From Eubacterium sp. (GTDB taxonomy: Bacteria; Bacillota; Clostridia; Acetivibrionales; DSM-1351): a stretch of DNA of 35,340 nucleotides. The notes beneath the pieces are model-generated. The model was not told the DNA's origin. It saw only the letters and a list, made by a program, of their open reading frames with translations, and did no database searches. Below are positions 6,808 to 17,310 of the stretch, one piece after another. The position numbers and the translations under genes were made by a program. The stretch lies in contig JAQSXC010000022.1 in the NCBI GenBank assembly GCA_029266335.1, positions 1-35,340 on the forward strand, written 5' to 3'. Position 1 is the first letter of the stretch. Every line of letters starts with the position of its first letter.

Positions 6808-8022
6808 TTACAGCTTTCCTGTTATGAACAAGTCCATGAGTTTATAGCCCTCATCAACTGTAATGCCTGTCTTTCTAGCTTCTGACTCATCATAACTATG
6901 AGCCGGTGACTGAATTTCGTTTGTGCTGTCATAGATTATGAAGGGAACAGGCTCTGAGGTATGAGTCCGTAAACTCAGGGGTGTTGGATGGTCGGGCAGC
7001 ACCATTACCTTATATTCCTTATGCTTTTTAAGTCCTTCCAGTATTGGAGCAACAACCTTTTGATCAAGATATTCTATTGCTTTTACCTTGTTTTCAATTT
7101 CGTATCTGTGCCCGCACTCGTCAGGAGCTTCAACGTGAACATAAACAAAATCCCTGCCGTTGTCCAGAGCTTCTATGGCAGCAGCTGCCTTTCCTATAAA
7201 GTTGGTATGGATGTTGCCTGTAGCGCCTTCGACATCAACTGATTCCAGTCCGGCACACAAGCCGATACCTTTTAATAAATCCACAGCCGAGATCATGGTT
7301 CCGGTTTTATTGTATTTTTCACTGAAGGAGGCCAGAGCCGGCTTTTTTCCTTCTCCCCAGAGCCATATGGAGTTGGCGGGTCTGAGGCCACGAGACTTTC
7401 TGGCTTGATTTACAGGATGATCCTTCAGTATATCATGGCTCTTCTTCATCAAATCAAGCAGCAGCCCTGACTCCTCTTTGGGAAGATACTCCGTAACCTT
7501 TCTTTCCAGAATATCATGGGGAGGAGTACAGCCAAGCCCGGTTTTGCCGTTGCTCCAAACCATACAGTGTCTGTAGCTTATTCCGGGATAAAAATTGATG
7601 GTTTCTGTCTTTAACTTGGCATTAACCGCTTCTATCAGAATGCGGGCCTCTTCTGTCGAAATTTCATCTGAGCTGTAGTCTATCATGGTTTTATCCTCAT
7701 AATTTGCTTCAGTTTCCGATAAATAAACCAGATTACAGCGAAGTGCAACATCAGTCGGTAAAAGCTCGATTCCCATACTCACTGCTTCCAGCGGAGAACG
7801 GCCTGTATAATATATTTTCGGGTTATAGCCCATCACTGACAGGTTTGCTGCATCACTTCCCGGAGGAATTCCTTCGGGAACAGTTTTCACAAGTCCCACA
7901 GTACCTTTTTTTGCAAGCATATCTATATTTGGCTTTTTGGCATATTGAAGAGGAGTTTTGTTATCCAACTCCTGCATGGGATAGTCTGCCATGCCGTCAC
8001 CTAAAACAACAACATATTTCAT
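6808..8022 (-). CDS. apgM: ApgM-type cofactor-independent phosphoglycerate mutase (or proposed homoserine kinase)
   Basis: This 404-residue protein belongs to the alkaline-phosphatase fold group. VVVLGDGMADYP supplies the first metal Asp (residue 9), GIPPGSDAANLSVMGY the phospho-acceptor Ser (residue 56), and the C-terminal VLPDHPTPLSLRTHTSEPVPF the remaining metal ligands. The length and YYTGRSPLEA stretch match archaeal-type phosphoglycerate mutase, which interconverts 2- and 3-phosphoglycerate. The bacterial branch has also been described as a proposed homoserine kinase in genomes lacking thrB, so the substrate cannot be settled here. It is the last gene of the gltX-glnS-apgM run, 56 bases after glnS, with GGAGAG before its ATG. 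Confidence 0.85.
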   Translation of the reverse strand: MKYVVVLGDGMADYPMQELDNKTPLQYAKKPNIDMLAKKGTVGLVKTVPEGIPPGSDAANLSVMGYNPKIYYTGRSPLEAVSMGIELLPTDVALRCNLVYLSETEANYEDKTMIDYSSDEISTEEARILIEAVNAKLKTETINFYPGISYRHCMVWSNGKTGLGCTPPHDILERKVTEYLPKEESGLLLDLMKKSHDILKDHPVNQARKSRGLRPANSIWLWGEGKKPALASFSEKYNKTGTMISAVDLLKGIGLCAGLESVDVEGATGNIHTNFIGKAAAAIEALDNGRDFVYVHVEAPDECGHRYEIENKVKAIEYLDQKVVAPILEGLKKHKEYKVMVLPDHPTPLSLRTHTSEPVPFIIYDSTNEIQSPAHSYDESEARKTGITVDEGYKLMDLFITGKL

Positions 8023-8078
8023 ATACTCTCCATTTCTGCCGGGAATAAATGAATCCCCGGCATGACCCCCACAAAATT

Positions 8079-9794
8079 TTAACCTTTTGTCACTACCTTG
8101 GCCCAGGTATCTTTCAAACCTACAGTACGATTGAATACCAGCTTGTTTTCAGTTGAAGCGGTATCAACACAGTAGTAGCCCATCCTCAGGAACTGGAATC
8201 TGTCTCCGGGTTTTGCCTTTACAAGATCGGGCTCAGCCATGCAGCTTTGGAGAATCTCCAGAGAATTCGGATTAATATTTGACCTGAAGTCTTTGCCTTC
8301 TTCAACATCCTCCGGGTCAATTTTCATAAATAAATGATCGTATAAACGAACCTCAGCCTTCACTGCATGTGATGCTGAAACCCAGTGCAATGTACCTTTA
8401 ACCTTTCTTCCGTCAGGTGAGTTACCACCCTTGGAAGCAGGATCGTAAGAACATCTCAGTTCAACAATTTCTCCGGTAGTCTCATCCTTTACAACACGCT
8501 GACAGGTGATGAAGTAGGTATTCTTTAATCGAACCTCCTTGCCTGGAGCCAGTCTGAAGAACTTATTGGGAGGATTCTCCATAAAATCCTCCTGTTCAAT
8601 ATATATTTCGCGTGAGAATGGCAGCTTTCTTGTGCCCATCTCAGGATTTTCAGGATTGTTTTCTACATCAAACCACTCTACCTGACCTTCGGGATAGTTC
8701 TCTATTATAACCTTTAAAGGTCTTAGTACAGCCATAACTCTTGATGCGCTGAAGTTGAGATCATCTCTGATACAATGCTCAAGTAAAGCGAAGTCAACAA
8801 GACTGTTGTTTTTTGCAACTCCTATTTTTTCACAGAAGGTTCTGATGGAACCCGGAGTATAGCCTCTTCTTCTTAATCCTGAAATAGTAGGCATTCTTGG
8901 GTCATCCCAGCCGTCTACATATTTTTCATTAACAAGTTGCAGCAGCTTACGCTTACTCATCTGGGTATAGGCTAGATTGAGACGTGCAAACTCAATCTGT
9001 CTGGGTTTTGCAGGCAAATCAACATTATCCCTCACCCAGTCATAGAGAGGTCTGTGATCTTCAAATTCAAGTGAACACAGAGAATGGGTAATACCTTCCA
9101 CCACATCCTCAATAGGATGCGCATAGTCATACATGGGATATATGCACCATTCATTACCGGTTCTATGGTGATGGGCTCTGAGAATCCTGTAGATTACAGG
9201 GTCTCTCATATTGATATTGGGTGAGGCCATATCTATTTTAGCTCTCAGAACCTTTGATCCGTCCGGAAATTCACCATTTTTCATTCTTTCAAACAAATCA
9301 AGGTTCTCTTCAACGGATCTGCCCCTGTAAGGGCTGTTTTTACCAGGTTCAGTAAGTGTTCCCCTGTGTTCTCTGATCTGGTCTGCAGTCAAATCACAGA
9401 CAAATGCCTTACCGACTTTAATAAGTTTGACTGCACAATCAAACATTGTACCGAAATACTCGGAGGCATAAAACATATTGTCCCAGTTAAAGCCAAGCCA
9501 TTTAACATCTTCCTGTATTGATTCCACATACTCCACATCTTCCTTGCTGGGGTTTGTATCATCAAAACGGAGATTACATTTTCCGCCATACTTGATTGCA
9601 GTACCAAAGTCAATGCATATGGCTTTGGCATGCCCTATGTGGAGATAGCCGTTAGGTTCGGGCGGGAATCTGGTACAAATGGTGTTATCAGGTATCTTTC
9701 CTGAAGCAAGTTCCTCATCAATTATATCGTAGATAAAGTTTGAGGCTGCTATTTCTTCTTCATTTATTGAATGATCTACAGTTTCGTCTGACAT
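8079..9794 (-). CDS. glnS: Glutaminyl-tRNA synthetase
   Basis: The 571-residue class I synthetase charges tRNA-Gln directly with glutamine. The GlnRS-specific start of the Rossmann fold is clear: [20 protein letters not shown] (HIGH at about 52-55), [12 protein letters not shown] and, later, YTQMSKRKL as the KMSKS loop (about 279-282). The two-barrel anticodon-binding domain fills the C-terminal half (from about 340). ATG at 9794 follows an excellent AAAGGAGGT. It lies 34 bases after gltX and is probably cotranscribed from the glutamate T-box. GlnRS is uncommon in Firmicutes, most of which make Gln-tRNA through Glu-tRNA-Gln and GatCAB; bacterial glnS is generally attributed to transfer from eukaryotes. 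Confidence 0.96.
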   Translation of the reverse strand: MSDETVDHSINEEEIAASNFIYDIIDEELASGKIPDNTICTRFPPEPNGYLHIGHAKAICIDFGTAIKYGGKCNLRFDDTNPSKEDVEYVESIQEDVKWLGFNWDNMFYASEYFGTMFDCAVKLIKVGKAFVCDLTADQIREHRGTLTEPGKNSPYRGRSVEENLDLFERMKNGEFPDGSKVLRAKIDMASPNINMRDPVIYRILRAHHHRTGNEWCIYPMYDYAHPIEDVVEGITHSLCSLEFEDHRPLYDWVRDNVDLPAKPRQIEFARLNLAYTQMSKRKLLQLVNEKYVDGWDDPRMPTISGLRRRGYTPGSIRTFCEKIGVAKNNSLVDFALLEHCIRDDLNFSASRVMAVLRPLKVIIENYPEGQVEWFDVENNPENPEMGTRKLPFSREIYIEQEDFMENPPNKFFRLAPGKEVRLKNTYFITCQRVVKDETTGEIVELRCSYDPASKGGNSPDGRKVKGTLHWVSASHAVKAEVRLYDHLFMKIDPEDVEEGKDFRSNINPNSLEILQSCMAEPDLVKAKPGDRFQFLRMGYYCVDTASTENKLVFNRTVGLKDTWAKVVTKG

Positions 9795-9828
9795 GGTTTT
9801 ACCTCCTTTATACTGCTGCTTTATAATT

Positions 9829-11283
9829 TTATAGTGCTGCTTTAAGCTTTTCGATTCCTGTTCTGATTCTTTTTATAGTTTCCTCTTTACCGAGTATGTC
9901 AGCGATTTCAATAGCTCCGCCCGGTGTGACAGCCTTGCCGGAAATGGCAGTTCTTACAGGCCACAGCATAAGACTGTTTTTAATACCCAGAGCTTCAATG
10001 TGTGCGAATAATTTTTCGTGGATGGCCTCAAAATTCCAGTCACTGATTGCTTCTAGCACAGGTAAAGCTGAATTGAGACTTTCCAAAGAGTTTTCAAGAG
10101 TAGTTTTACTCTTTTTATGAACATACATTTGAATATCATAGTCGGGAAGTACATCTATAAAGTCGATGTTCTCAGGTATGGTAGTCAGTACTTCAGTTCT
10201 CAACTGGAGCAGCTTGCTCAGTTTAAGTGTGTCCACATTCTTATTGGTAATGCTTTTTTGGTAATAGGGAAGGGCCAGCTTGTGGAACTCTTCCACCGGC
10301 ATTTTTCTGATGTATTCGCCATTCATCCAGGTAAGCTTGTTAATATCGAATATAGCCGGAGATTTACTTATGCCATCAATTGTGAATACTTCCTCAAGCT
10401 CCTTGAGAGAATAGATTTCACGAGTATCTCCCGGGCTCCAGCCAAGCAGTACAACATAGTTGACAATTGACTCAACCAGATAACCCATTTCAATCAAATC
10501 CTCAAAGGAGGGATCTCCGGCCCTTTTACTCATTTTACGGCCTGAGCCTGTCAAAATAAGGGGTACGTGAACATAGGTGGGAATATCCCAGTCATATGCC
10601 TGATACAAAAGATTGTATTTAGGAGTGGAGGCAAGGTATTCATTACCTCTTACCACATGTGTTATAGCCATCTGATGGTCATCAATAACATTTGCAAAGT
10701 TATAGGTTGGAAGTCCGTCGGTTTTTATGAGAATCTGGTCGTCAAGCTCACTGTTTTCAACTGTAATTGTTCCGTAAACAGCATCCTCAAAGCTTGTTGA
10801 ACCTGTATCAGGCATTTTTTGTCTTATAACATAAGGTTCATTGTTTGCCAGCTTCTGTGCAATTTCTTCATTGGAGAGTTTCAAACAATGGCGGTCGTAT
10901 TTATGACCGTGGCCTGCAGCATCCTGCTCTTCTTTCAATGCTGCCAATCTTTCCTTTGAGCAGAAACAGTAGTAGGCACCACCCAGGTCAACCAGCTTTT
11001 TAGCATATTCCAGGTACATGCCTTTTCTTTCGCTCTGCACATAGGGGCCGTAGTTTCCGCCTATATCCGGACCTTCATCATGAATAAGCCCTGCCATTTT
11101 TAAAGTTTTGTAAATAACGTCAATTGCACCTTCAACAAAACGTTCTTGATCAGTATCCTCTATTCTTAAAATGAATTTGCCATTTTCTTTTTTAGCTATT
11201 AGGTATTCGTACAAAGCAGTTCTTAAGTTACCGATGTGCATGTAGCCTGTCGGACTTGGTGCATATCTTGTTCTTGCTTGCAT
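9829..11283 (-). CDS. gltX: Glutamyl-tRNA synthetase
   Basis: The 484-residue class I enzyme charges tRNA-Glu. Signatures are [20 protein letters not shown] (HIGN at about 16-19), [11 protein letters not shown], the zinc-type [10 protein letters not shown] with a later Cys/His pair, and [12 protein letters not shown] as the KMSKS loop. The C-terminal part is the helical anticodon-binding domain of bacterial GluRS. Length is typical. The ATG at 11283 follows GGGAG 10 bases upstream. The gene is preceded by a T-box whose specifier reads GAA, so its expression should rise when tRNA-Glu is uncharged. With GlnRS encoded next door, whether this GluRS still mischarges tRNA-Gln is open. Confidence 0.97.
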   Translation of the reverse strand: MQARTRYAPSPTGYMHIGNLRTALYEYLIAKKENGKFILRIEDTDQERFVEGAIDVIYKTLKMAGLIHDEGPDIGGNYGPYVQSERKGMYLEYAKKLVDLGGAYYCFCSKERLAALKEEQDAAGHGHKYDRHCLKLSNEEIAQKLANNEPYVIRQKMPDTGSTSFEDAVYGTITVENSELDDQILIKTDGLPTYNFANVIDDHQMAITHVVRGNEYLASTPKYNLLYQAYDWDIPTYVHVPLILTGSGRKMSKRAGDPSFEDLIEMGYLVESIVNYVVLLGWSPGDTREIYSLKELEEVFTIDGISKSPAIFDINKLTWMNGEYIRKMPVEEFHKLALPYYQKSITNKNVDTLKLSKLLQLRTEVLTTIPENIDFIDVLPDYDIQMYVHKKSKTTLENSLESLNSALPVLEAISDWNFEAIHEKLFAHIEALGIKNSLMLWPVRTAISGKAVTPGGAIEIADILGKEETIKRIRTGIEKLKAAL

Positions 11284-11327
11284 ATTATCTGGCTCCCTTC
11301 CATAATATAGTAGTTATTTTTTATAAT

Positions 11328-11666
11328 AAAAAAACCTTCCGTCCATATGCAGGACGAAAGGTTAATCTTCCGCGGTACCACCGTGCTTGGCAAAGCCCAC
11401 TCCAGGAATCATTAAATAATAAATTACCTTGTTTAATTCAGGTTTATTATTTGTCAATCCATTTCTCTTTAACGGGAGAATCCGTCAAACTTACTTTCAC
11501 TGAGTCAATTACTGTATGCATTGACATCATGTTTCTTCAGTCTGAAGCTCAGATACCTGTTTCCATCAGTGTTCATACCGGATTTCCACCATCGCCGGCT
11601 CTCTGCAAGTCAATTGCAATGCAATTGACTTTAGGAACTTAAAGACGTACTTATTATCGTCATTGC
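11328..11666 (-). promoter_or_regulatory. T-box leader, glutamate specifier
   Basis: Read on the minus strand: basal stem GCAATGAC (11666-11659) with GTCAATGC; AGTA of the specifier loop (11651-11648); a 9-bp palindromic hairpin (11629-11609); AGAGAG followed by a CCGG-closed distal stem; GAA then the specifier GAA (11535-11533) and a purine. The T-box GGTGGTACCGCGG lies at about 11385-11370. The terminator has stem AACCTTtCGTCC/GGACGgAAGGTT (11363-11333) and seven T. The GAA codon agrees with gltX as first gene. I considered GAA at 11563 as specifier, but the AGTA/GAA loop geometry favours 11535. Confidence 0.92.
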
Positions 11667-11699
11667 TAATAAATATCCGAATAATAACAGTTGTTCTTT

Positions 11700-11729
11700 A
11701 TTATATTATTTTATTCAAATATGTGTCAA
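11700..11729 (-). promoter_or_regulatory. Sigma-A promoter for gltX-glnS-apgM
   Basis: On the minus strand, -35 TTGACA (11729-11724), 18-base spacer, -10 TATAAT (11705-11700), about 35 bases before the basal stem of the T-box. Confidence 0.8.
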
Positions 11730-11789
11730 GGTTTCTAACTCATTTTAGAAATAACTAAATACTAAAACACGAATTTTATAAAATTATAA

Positions 11790-13397
11790 TTAGTTATTCC
11801 TTAACAAATCAAAGATGCCCTGAATGCCTTTTTCTTCAAAATTGATCATTTCCTTAAAACTGCTCAATTCATCCTTTACAATATCATTTAAAAGGCTTTG
11901 ACCCAAAACCTCCACCGGTGCCAGATCATCTGTAAAAGTAAGCTTTGAATCGGAGACTTCGGTCAGGTTTTGTTTCACATATTGTGAAACCTTGTGCAAA
12001 GGATTTTCCTGGTAAAGATTATTTATATTTTTTTCAAAATTATCAAGCATATCCTTGTCATTTGATGCAAAAAGCAAAACATTTGTACTTGTCTTTATAT
12101 CGCAGGTATATACTTTTTTCATAACGCTTCTTACTGTCTGGCTGAGGTATTGATTTATAGGATTGTCTCCCTTGGATTTCATATTAATATTCAGGATTAT
12201 TATACCTCCGGGCTTCAAATGTTCGGATACTTCTGAAAAAAACTCTTTTGTAGTCATGTGAAAGGGGATGGTTATGTCATGGTAAGCATCAACCATGATA
12301 ACATCATATTTTCCACAGTTTTTATCCGATAAAAAAGTACGCCCGTCTGTTTCGTATATAGTTGCTTCGTCATCTGTTACTCCAAAGTATTTCTTTGAAA
12401 GCTCAACTATTTTGGAATCTATTTCAACAGCGTCGGTTTTAACATTTTTATAATATATTTTAGACTGTTTGGCATATGTACCTGTACCATTGCCAAGTAT
12501 GAGCAGATCAAGCTTTTGATCGGAGTTGAAATCCTTTATAAACTGAGGAGCCATCAAAGCATAATCATAGTACAGTCCAGACAGCTTATTGTCTTTTCTG
12601 TAAACCGACTGAACACCAAAAGCAACATTTGTTGATAGATACACTGCATCCTGGTCTTCTGAAACCTGCAAATAGTTATAGACTGATTCGTCTTCAACCA
12701 GGCATTCTTTCCAGAAGGCATATGAATTGGATAAAGGCAGGAATAAAAGCACCAGAACCAGGCCGGAACTTACCATTACCCTCAGCAACTTAACTTTTTT
12801 TATTAAAAAATAACTTACGCAGATAATATTTAAAATTAAAGAAAACAGCAGAAATGTCTTATTTGTTCCTATAAATGGGATTGTAACAAAGGTGGGCAAA
12901 AATGTTCCGATAATGCTTCCAATGGTATTCATGGCATATATTTTACCGGTGGTCCTGCCTGCATTTTCAAGATCAGTAACACCCAGCTTCACTAAATAGG
13001 GAGATACCATACCAAGGCCTATTAATGGAACTGAGAACAAAACCAGACAGGATATTGCCGTACCTGTAACAAGCAGATCGTTGGGAAAAAACAATGCCAA
13101 CAGGCCTGTAACAGCTATAATAACGTACTTGCCAATGAAGGGAATAACTGCAATCCATATGGCAGCACCCCAAATTATCATATATAACCTGCTTAGATTA
13201 TTATTTTTGTCTGCCGATCTTCCGCCAAAAATGTTTCCGATACTTAAGGAAATCATTATTAAGCCAATAATTACTGTCCAAATAATCTGAGAGGTTCCGA
13301 AGGTAGGAGCTAAAAGTCTTGAAATGCTTAGTTCAACTGCCATAACTGACATTCCACAAAAAAACGAGGTGGCATATAAAAGAAGCTTGTTTTCCAT
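11790..13397 (-). CDS. Membrane-anchored spermidine synthase-like methyltransferase-fold protein
   Basis: The protein has 535 residues. The first about 210 contain six or seven hydrophobic segments in a transporter-like arrangement (SRLLAPTFGTS and IGNIFGGRSADK loops). The rest is a soluble spermidine-synthase fold: LDLLILGNGTGTYAKQ as the nucleotide loop (about 293-308), DAVEIDSKIVELSKKYF with the ribose-binding acidic residue, and YDVIMVDAY as the active-site strand. Fused polytopic-membrane/spermidine-synthase-like proteins are widespread and mostly uncharacterised. The second Asp of the canonical spermidine synthase active site is not obvious in the DAYHDITIP loop beyond a single D-x(3)-D, so true aminopropyl transfer is uncertain. 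The ribosome binding site is weak (AGGA about 11 bases upstream). It is monocistronic and divergent from the LysM gene. Confidence 0.75.
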   Translation of the reverse strand: MENKLLLYATSFFCGMSVMAVELSISRLLAPTFGTSQIIWTVIIGLIMISLSIGNIFGGRSADKNNNLSRLYMIIWGAAIWIAVIPFIGKYVIIAVTGLLALFFPNDLLVTGTAISCLVLFSVPLIGLGMVSPYLVKLGVTDLENAGRTTGKIYAMNTIGSIIGTFLPTFVTIPFIGTNKTFLLFSLILNIICVSYFLIKKVKLLRVMVSSGLVLVLLFLPLSNSYAFWKECLVEDESVYNYLQVSEDQDAVYLSTNVAFGVQSVYRKDNKLSGLYYDYALMAPQFIKDFNSDQKLDLLILGNGTGTYAKQSKIYYKNVKTDAVEIDSKIVELSKKYFGVTDDEATIYETDGRTFLSDKNCGKYDVIMVDAYHDITIPFHMTTKEFFSEVSEHLKPGGIIILNINMKSKGDNPINQYLSQTVRSVMKKVYTCDIKTSTNVLLFASNDKDMLDNFEKNINNLYQENPLHKVSQYVKQNLTEVSDSKLTFTDDLAPVEVLGQSLLNDIVKDELSSFKEMINFEEKGIQGIFDLLRNN

Positions 13398-13560
13398 GTG
13401 TTATTTTTCCTGTCCTTTCATAAAGTAGATTACAGTAGAAAAGCTGCATAGACTTGTTTCAACTGTAAAGTCTTTAGTTTATAGAATTATGAGATTTATA
13501 TATATTATATAGTTTATATTATAATGGCTTATTTGTGAAATGGATATTTTTTTACAGCAA

Positions 13561-13590
13561 GATACATTTATGAAATTAAAATCATACAAT
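13561..13590 (+). promoter_or_regulatory. Sigma-E-like sporulation promoter before LysM gene
   Basis: GATACATT (13561-13568), 14 bases, then CATACAAT (13583-13590). The -10 is an exact match to the Bacillus sigma-E consensus CATACAAT, and spacing and the -35 are close to consensus. A sigma-A reading (TATAAA at about 13595) has no good -35. Confidence 0.5.
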
Positions 13591-13639
13591 ATAGTATAAA
13601 TTTTACGAGAACTCCAGTTCAAGCTTTAGGAGGATAGGA

Positions 13640-14383
13640 ATGAAGATAGGAAATATTGAGGTATTCAGATATATTGTTCAACAATATGATACTTTAGAGA
13701 AAATAGCTTTAAAATTTAATACAAGTATTGAGGCAATTTCAGCTGTAAACAGGGGAGTTGATTTAAATACCCTGCATGCCGGACAGAATATATTTGTAGG
13801 CATAGGATATTCTGTTTTTACCGATAACCGCATGCCCGAAGGCAGTAGAGAAGCAAAGTTGCAACTGATGAAGGATTTAAGAACACTATGGGAACAGCAT
13901 GTCATGTGGACAAGACTTACCATAATAAGTATGGTTGAAAATCTCCCTGATGTGGAGCTTGTGACGGCAAGACTGCTAAGAAACCCGGAGGATTTTGCAA
14001 ATTTACTTGCAAGATTTTATGGCAGGCAGAAAGCTGATGTATTCAAGAATCTGTTTACTGAGCACTTGACTATAGCCGCACAACTTGTACAGGCTGCCAA
14101 GGATGGTGATAACCAAAAGGCAGAGGCCGCTGAAAAAGAATGGTATCGGAATGCAGGTCAGATTGCGGAATTTCTTGCTGCAATAAATCCGTACTGGTCA
14201 AAACGGGAATGGGTAAATATGCTTGATGAACATTTAAGACTCACAAAAACCGAAGCTGTGGATTTAATAACAAAACAATATGCCGAGAGCATCAATACTT
14301 ATGATGAAATTGAAAGGCAGGCTTTGAGAATGGCTGATATGATGTTTGAGGGGATTTCAAAACAGTTCGGTTTGTCGCGATAA
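13640..14383 (+). CDS. LysM protein with helical C-terminal domain
   Basis: The protein has 247 residues and no signal peptide. Residues about 8-56 are one LysM domain (YIVQQYDTLEKIALKFNTS, then LHAGQNIFVG), which binds GlcNAc-containing glycans. Residues about 70-245 are helical. They carry three similar Glu-His motifs: WEQHVMWTR (E85/H87), FTEHLTIAAQLV (E141/H142) and LDEHLRLTKTE (E197/H198). NPYWS lies at 183-187. I recall similar C-terminal domains under unreliable names such as acetylglutamate kinase or glycosyltransferase; nothing here shows either activity. The repeated E/H helices suggest a metal-binding or four-helix-bundle domain. The start follows AGGAGG. A sigma-E-like promoter and the lack of a signal peptide fit a mother-cell protein loaded onto the forespore surface, as SafA-type LysM proteins are; this is inference. 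Confidence 0.7.
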   Translation: MKIGNIEVFRYIVQQYDTLEKIALKFNTSIEAISAVNRGVDLNTLHAGQNIFVGIGYSVFTDNRMPEGSREAKLQLMKDLRTLWEQHVMWTRLTIISMVENLPDVELVTARLLRNPEDFANLLARFYGRQKADVFKNLFTEHLTIAAQLVQAAKDGDNQKAEAAEKEWYRNAGQIAEFLAAINPYWSKREWVNMLDEHLRLTKTEAVDLITKQYAESINTYDEIERQALRMADMMFEGISKQFGLSR

Positions 14384-14433
14384 AAGCATTATGTAATTTT
14401 ATGCGATTTGCGATAAAAGCACTATGTGATTTA
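14377..14433. repeat. Short direct duplication over the LysM stop codon
   Basis: GCGATAAAAGCATTATGTAA (14377-14396, including the TAA stop) is repeated as GCGATAAAAGCACTATGTGA starting at 14410, a 33-base period with two differences in 20. Confidence 0.7.
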
Positions 14434-14455
14434 TAGTTAAGATATATTCTAAAAT

Positions 14456-14515
14456 AAAACGAGCTTTTAATAGGTGCAGCAAAAATAAATTTTCACCGCT
14501 TTAAAAGCTCGTTTT
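14456..14515. terminator. Strong terminator after LysM gene
   Basis: AAAACGAGCTTTTAA (14456-14470) pairs perfectly with 14501-14515 over 15 bp; inside it GGTG pairs with CACC. The stem ends in its own T-run, and it would work on either strand. Confidence 0.8.
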
Positions 14516-14727
14516 ATAAAATTAAGGCTGCGGGACTTTAAGAATTTATACATTCATATACACTCTGCTGCCACTTTTGATTTTGAAATAACAGGATAGT
14601 AAATAATACACTGGATATATAACATAAATTGACATATAAATACCTGCTGTGGGTCAATCCATTGAAAGGACATGCTTTTAATTTAGTTTAATTAAATACC
14701 TTGATTAAAATTATAATTAAATAAATC

Positions 14728-14756
14728 TTGTATACAATGAACAAGTTGTATATAAT
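14728..14756 (+). promoter_or_regulatory. pta-ackA promoter with palindrome over -35
   Basis: -35 TTGTAT (14728-14733), 17 bases, -10 TATAAT (14751-14756). The -35 lies inside the perfect palindrome TTGTATACAA (14728-14737), and TTGTATA recurs at 14746-14752, suggesting an operator. The leader to the pta ATG is then about 180 bases and shows no recognised riboswitch. Confidence 0.6.
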
Positions 14757-14920
14757 AAAAGTGGTGCGTATACTTGGTTTCAAGTAATATGACCAGGTAC
14801 TAAAATAAAATACATGATTTATTGAAATACTTTTAATGTAATAAAGTTTCGATATTATTTTGTAAGAAAAATATGTAAAATTTGAGGCTAATTTATTTTA
14901 AATCAAGTGATATTGTCTGA

Positions 14921-15937
<1,017 letters not shown>

Positions 15938-16116
15938 CTGTAGTGAGAAACTAAATGTTATGGATTTCAGGCTGCTTAGCGGCTTGACACACAAACAGAA
16001 TTAAAGGTAATTTTAGAGTGATTAATTAAAAGGCCGGTTTGCCGGCTGGAATTAATATAGCAGTAAAAATTAAGGGTTGTCACCGAAATATAAATTATTG
16101 GGGAGATGAATTATAA

Positions 16117-17310
16117 ATGAAGGTTTTAGTAATTAACGCAGGTAGTTCTTCATTAAAATATCAGCTTATTGATATGACTAATGAATCAGTTCTTGCAAAA
16201 GGACTTTGTGACAGAATAGGTATCGAGAATTCATTTATCAAGCAATCAAGAGGAGAAGAGGATGCAGTTGTTATCAGTAAGGTTCTTAAGAACCACAAAG
16301 ATGCAATTGAGGCTGTTATAAGTGCTCTTACCGATGATAAAATTGGTGTCATAAAGAGTATGTCGGAAATATCTGCAGTTGGACACAGAATCGTTCACGG
16401 CGGAGAAAAATTCAACAGCTCTGCGGTAATAGACGAAAATGTTATGGAAGCAGTCAGAGAATGTATTGACATTGCACCCCTTCACAACCCGCCAAATATA
16501 ATTGGTATCGAGGCATGTCAGCAGATTATGCCAAATGTTCCCATGGTAGGTGTATTCGATACAACCTTCCACAGCACAATGCCTGAACAGGCTTATCTGT
16601 ATGCAATACCTTATGAACTTTATCAGAAGTATGGCATAAGAAAGTACGGTTTCCACGGAACCTCACATAAATACGTTTCAGAAAGAACTGCTGAATTATT
16701 GGGCAAACCACTGAGTGATTTAAAAATAATAACCTGCCATCTTGGTAACGGGTCAAGTATATGTGCAGTTAACAAGGGTAAATCAATTGACACTTCAATG
16801 GGCTTTACACCGTTGCAGGGTCTTGCAATGGGAACCAGAAGCGGTACAATAGACCCTGAAGTTGTAACTTTCCTCATGGAAAAGGAAGACCTTACTGTTA
16901 AAGGTGTCAGCACACTTTTGAACAAGAAATCGGGTGTATTGGGCGTTTCAGGAGTAAGCAGCGATTTCAGAGACCTTCATGCTGCAGCTGATGAAGGAAA
17001 CAAACGTGCACAACTGGCACTTGATATATTTGCATACGGTGTTAAGAAGTTTATCGGTGAATATATAGCGGTTATGAATGGTGTAGATGCAATCGTATTT
17101 ACAGCAGGTATCGGTGAGAATAATTCCATAATAAGAAAAATGGTCCTGAATAATATGGACTTCTTTGGCATCAAGATTGATGAAGATAAAAACAAGATAA
17201 GAGGCCAGGAAATAGATATCAGTACTCCGGATGCTACAGTCAGGACTCTTGTCATTCCAACTAACGAAGAGCTTGCAATTGCAAGAGAGACTATGAGACT
17301 TCTGAAATAA
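16117..17310 (+). CDS. ackA: Acetate kinase
   Basis: The 397-residue ASKHA-fold kinase makes ATP and acetate from acetyl phosphate. Signatures are [13 protein letters not shown] at the start (acetate kinase signature 1), the [12 protein letters not shown] loop, [15 protein letters not shown] (signature 2) and [14 protein letters not shown] (phosphate loop), then [10 protein letters not shown] near the C-terminus. Length is typical and all motifs are intact. The ATG follows GGGGAG. It is the second gene of the pta-ackA unit. A CCGGCC/GGCCGG hairpin lies about 37 bases after the stop (17343-17360) but has no clean T-run; a 10-bp inverted repeat at 17447 is the more likely end of the transcript. 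Confidence 0.97.
   Translation: MKVLVINAGSSSLKYQLIDMTNESVLAKGLCDRIGIENSFIKQSRGEEDAVVISKVLKNHKDAIEAVISALTDDKIGVIKSMSEISAVGHRIVHGGEKFNSSAVIDENVMEAVRECIDIAPLHNPPNIIGIEACQQIMPNVPMVGVFDTTFHSTMPEQAYLYAIPYELYQKYGIRKYGFHGTSHKYVSERTAELLGKPLSDLKIITCHLGNGSSICAVNKGKSIDTSMGFTPLQGLAMGTRSGTIDPEVVTFLMEKEDLTVKGVSTLLNKKSGVLGVSGVSSDFRDLHAAADEGNKRAQLALDIFAYGVKKFIGEYIAVMNGVDAIVFTAGIGENNSIIRKMVLNNMDFFGIKIDEDKNKIRGQEIDISTPDATVRTLVIPTNEELAIARETMRLLK

Noticed and set aside
10117..10470. 117-codon antisense ORF inside gltX
   Set aside because: Opposite a highly conserved gene, with no ribosome binding site or family signs.
11256..11642. 128-codon plus-strand ORF upstream of gltX
   Set aside because: It lies opposite the glutamate T-box and the gltX start; no ribosome binding site, and composition reflects the RNA structure.
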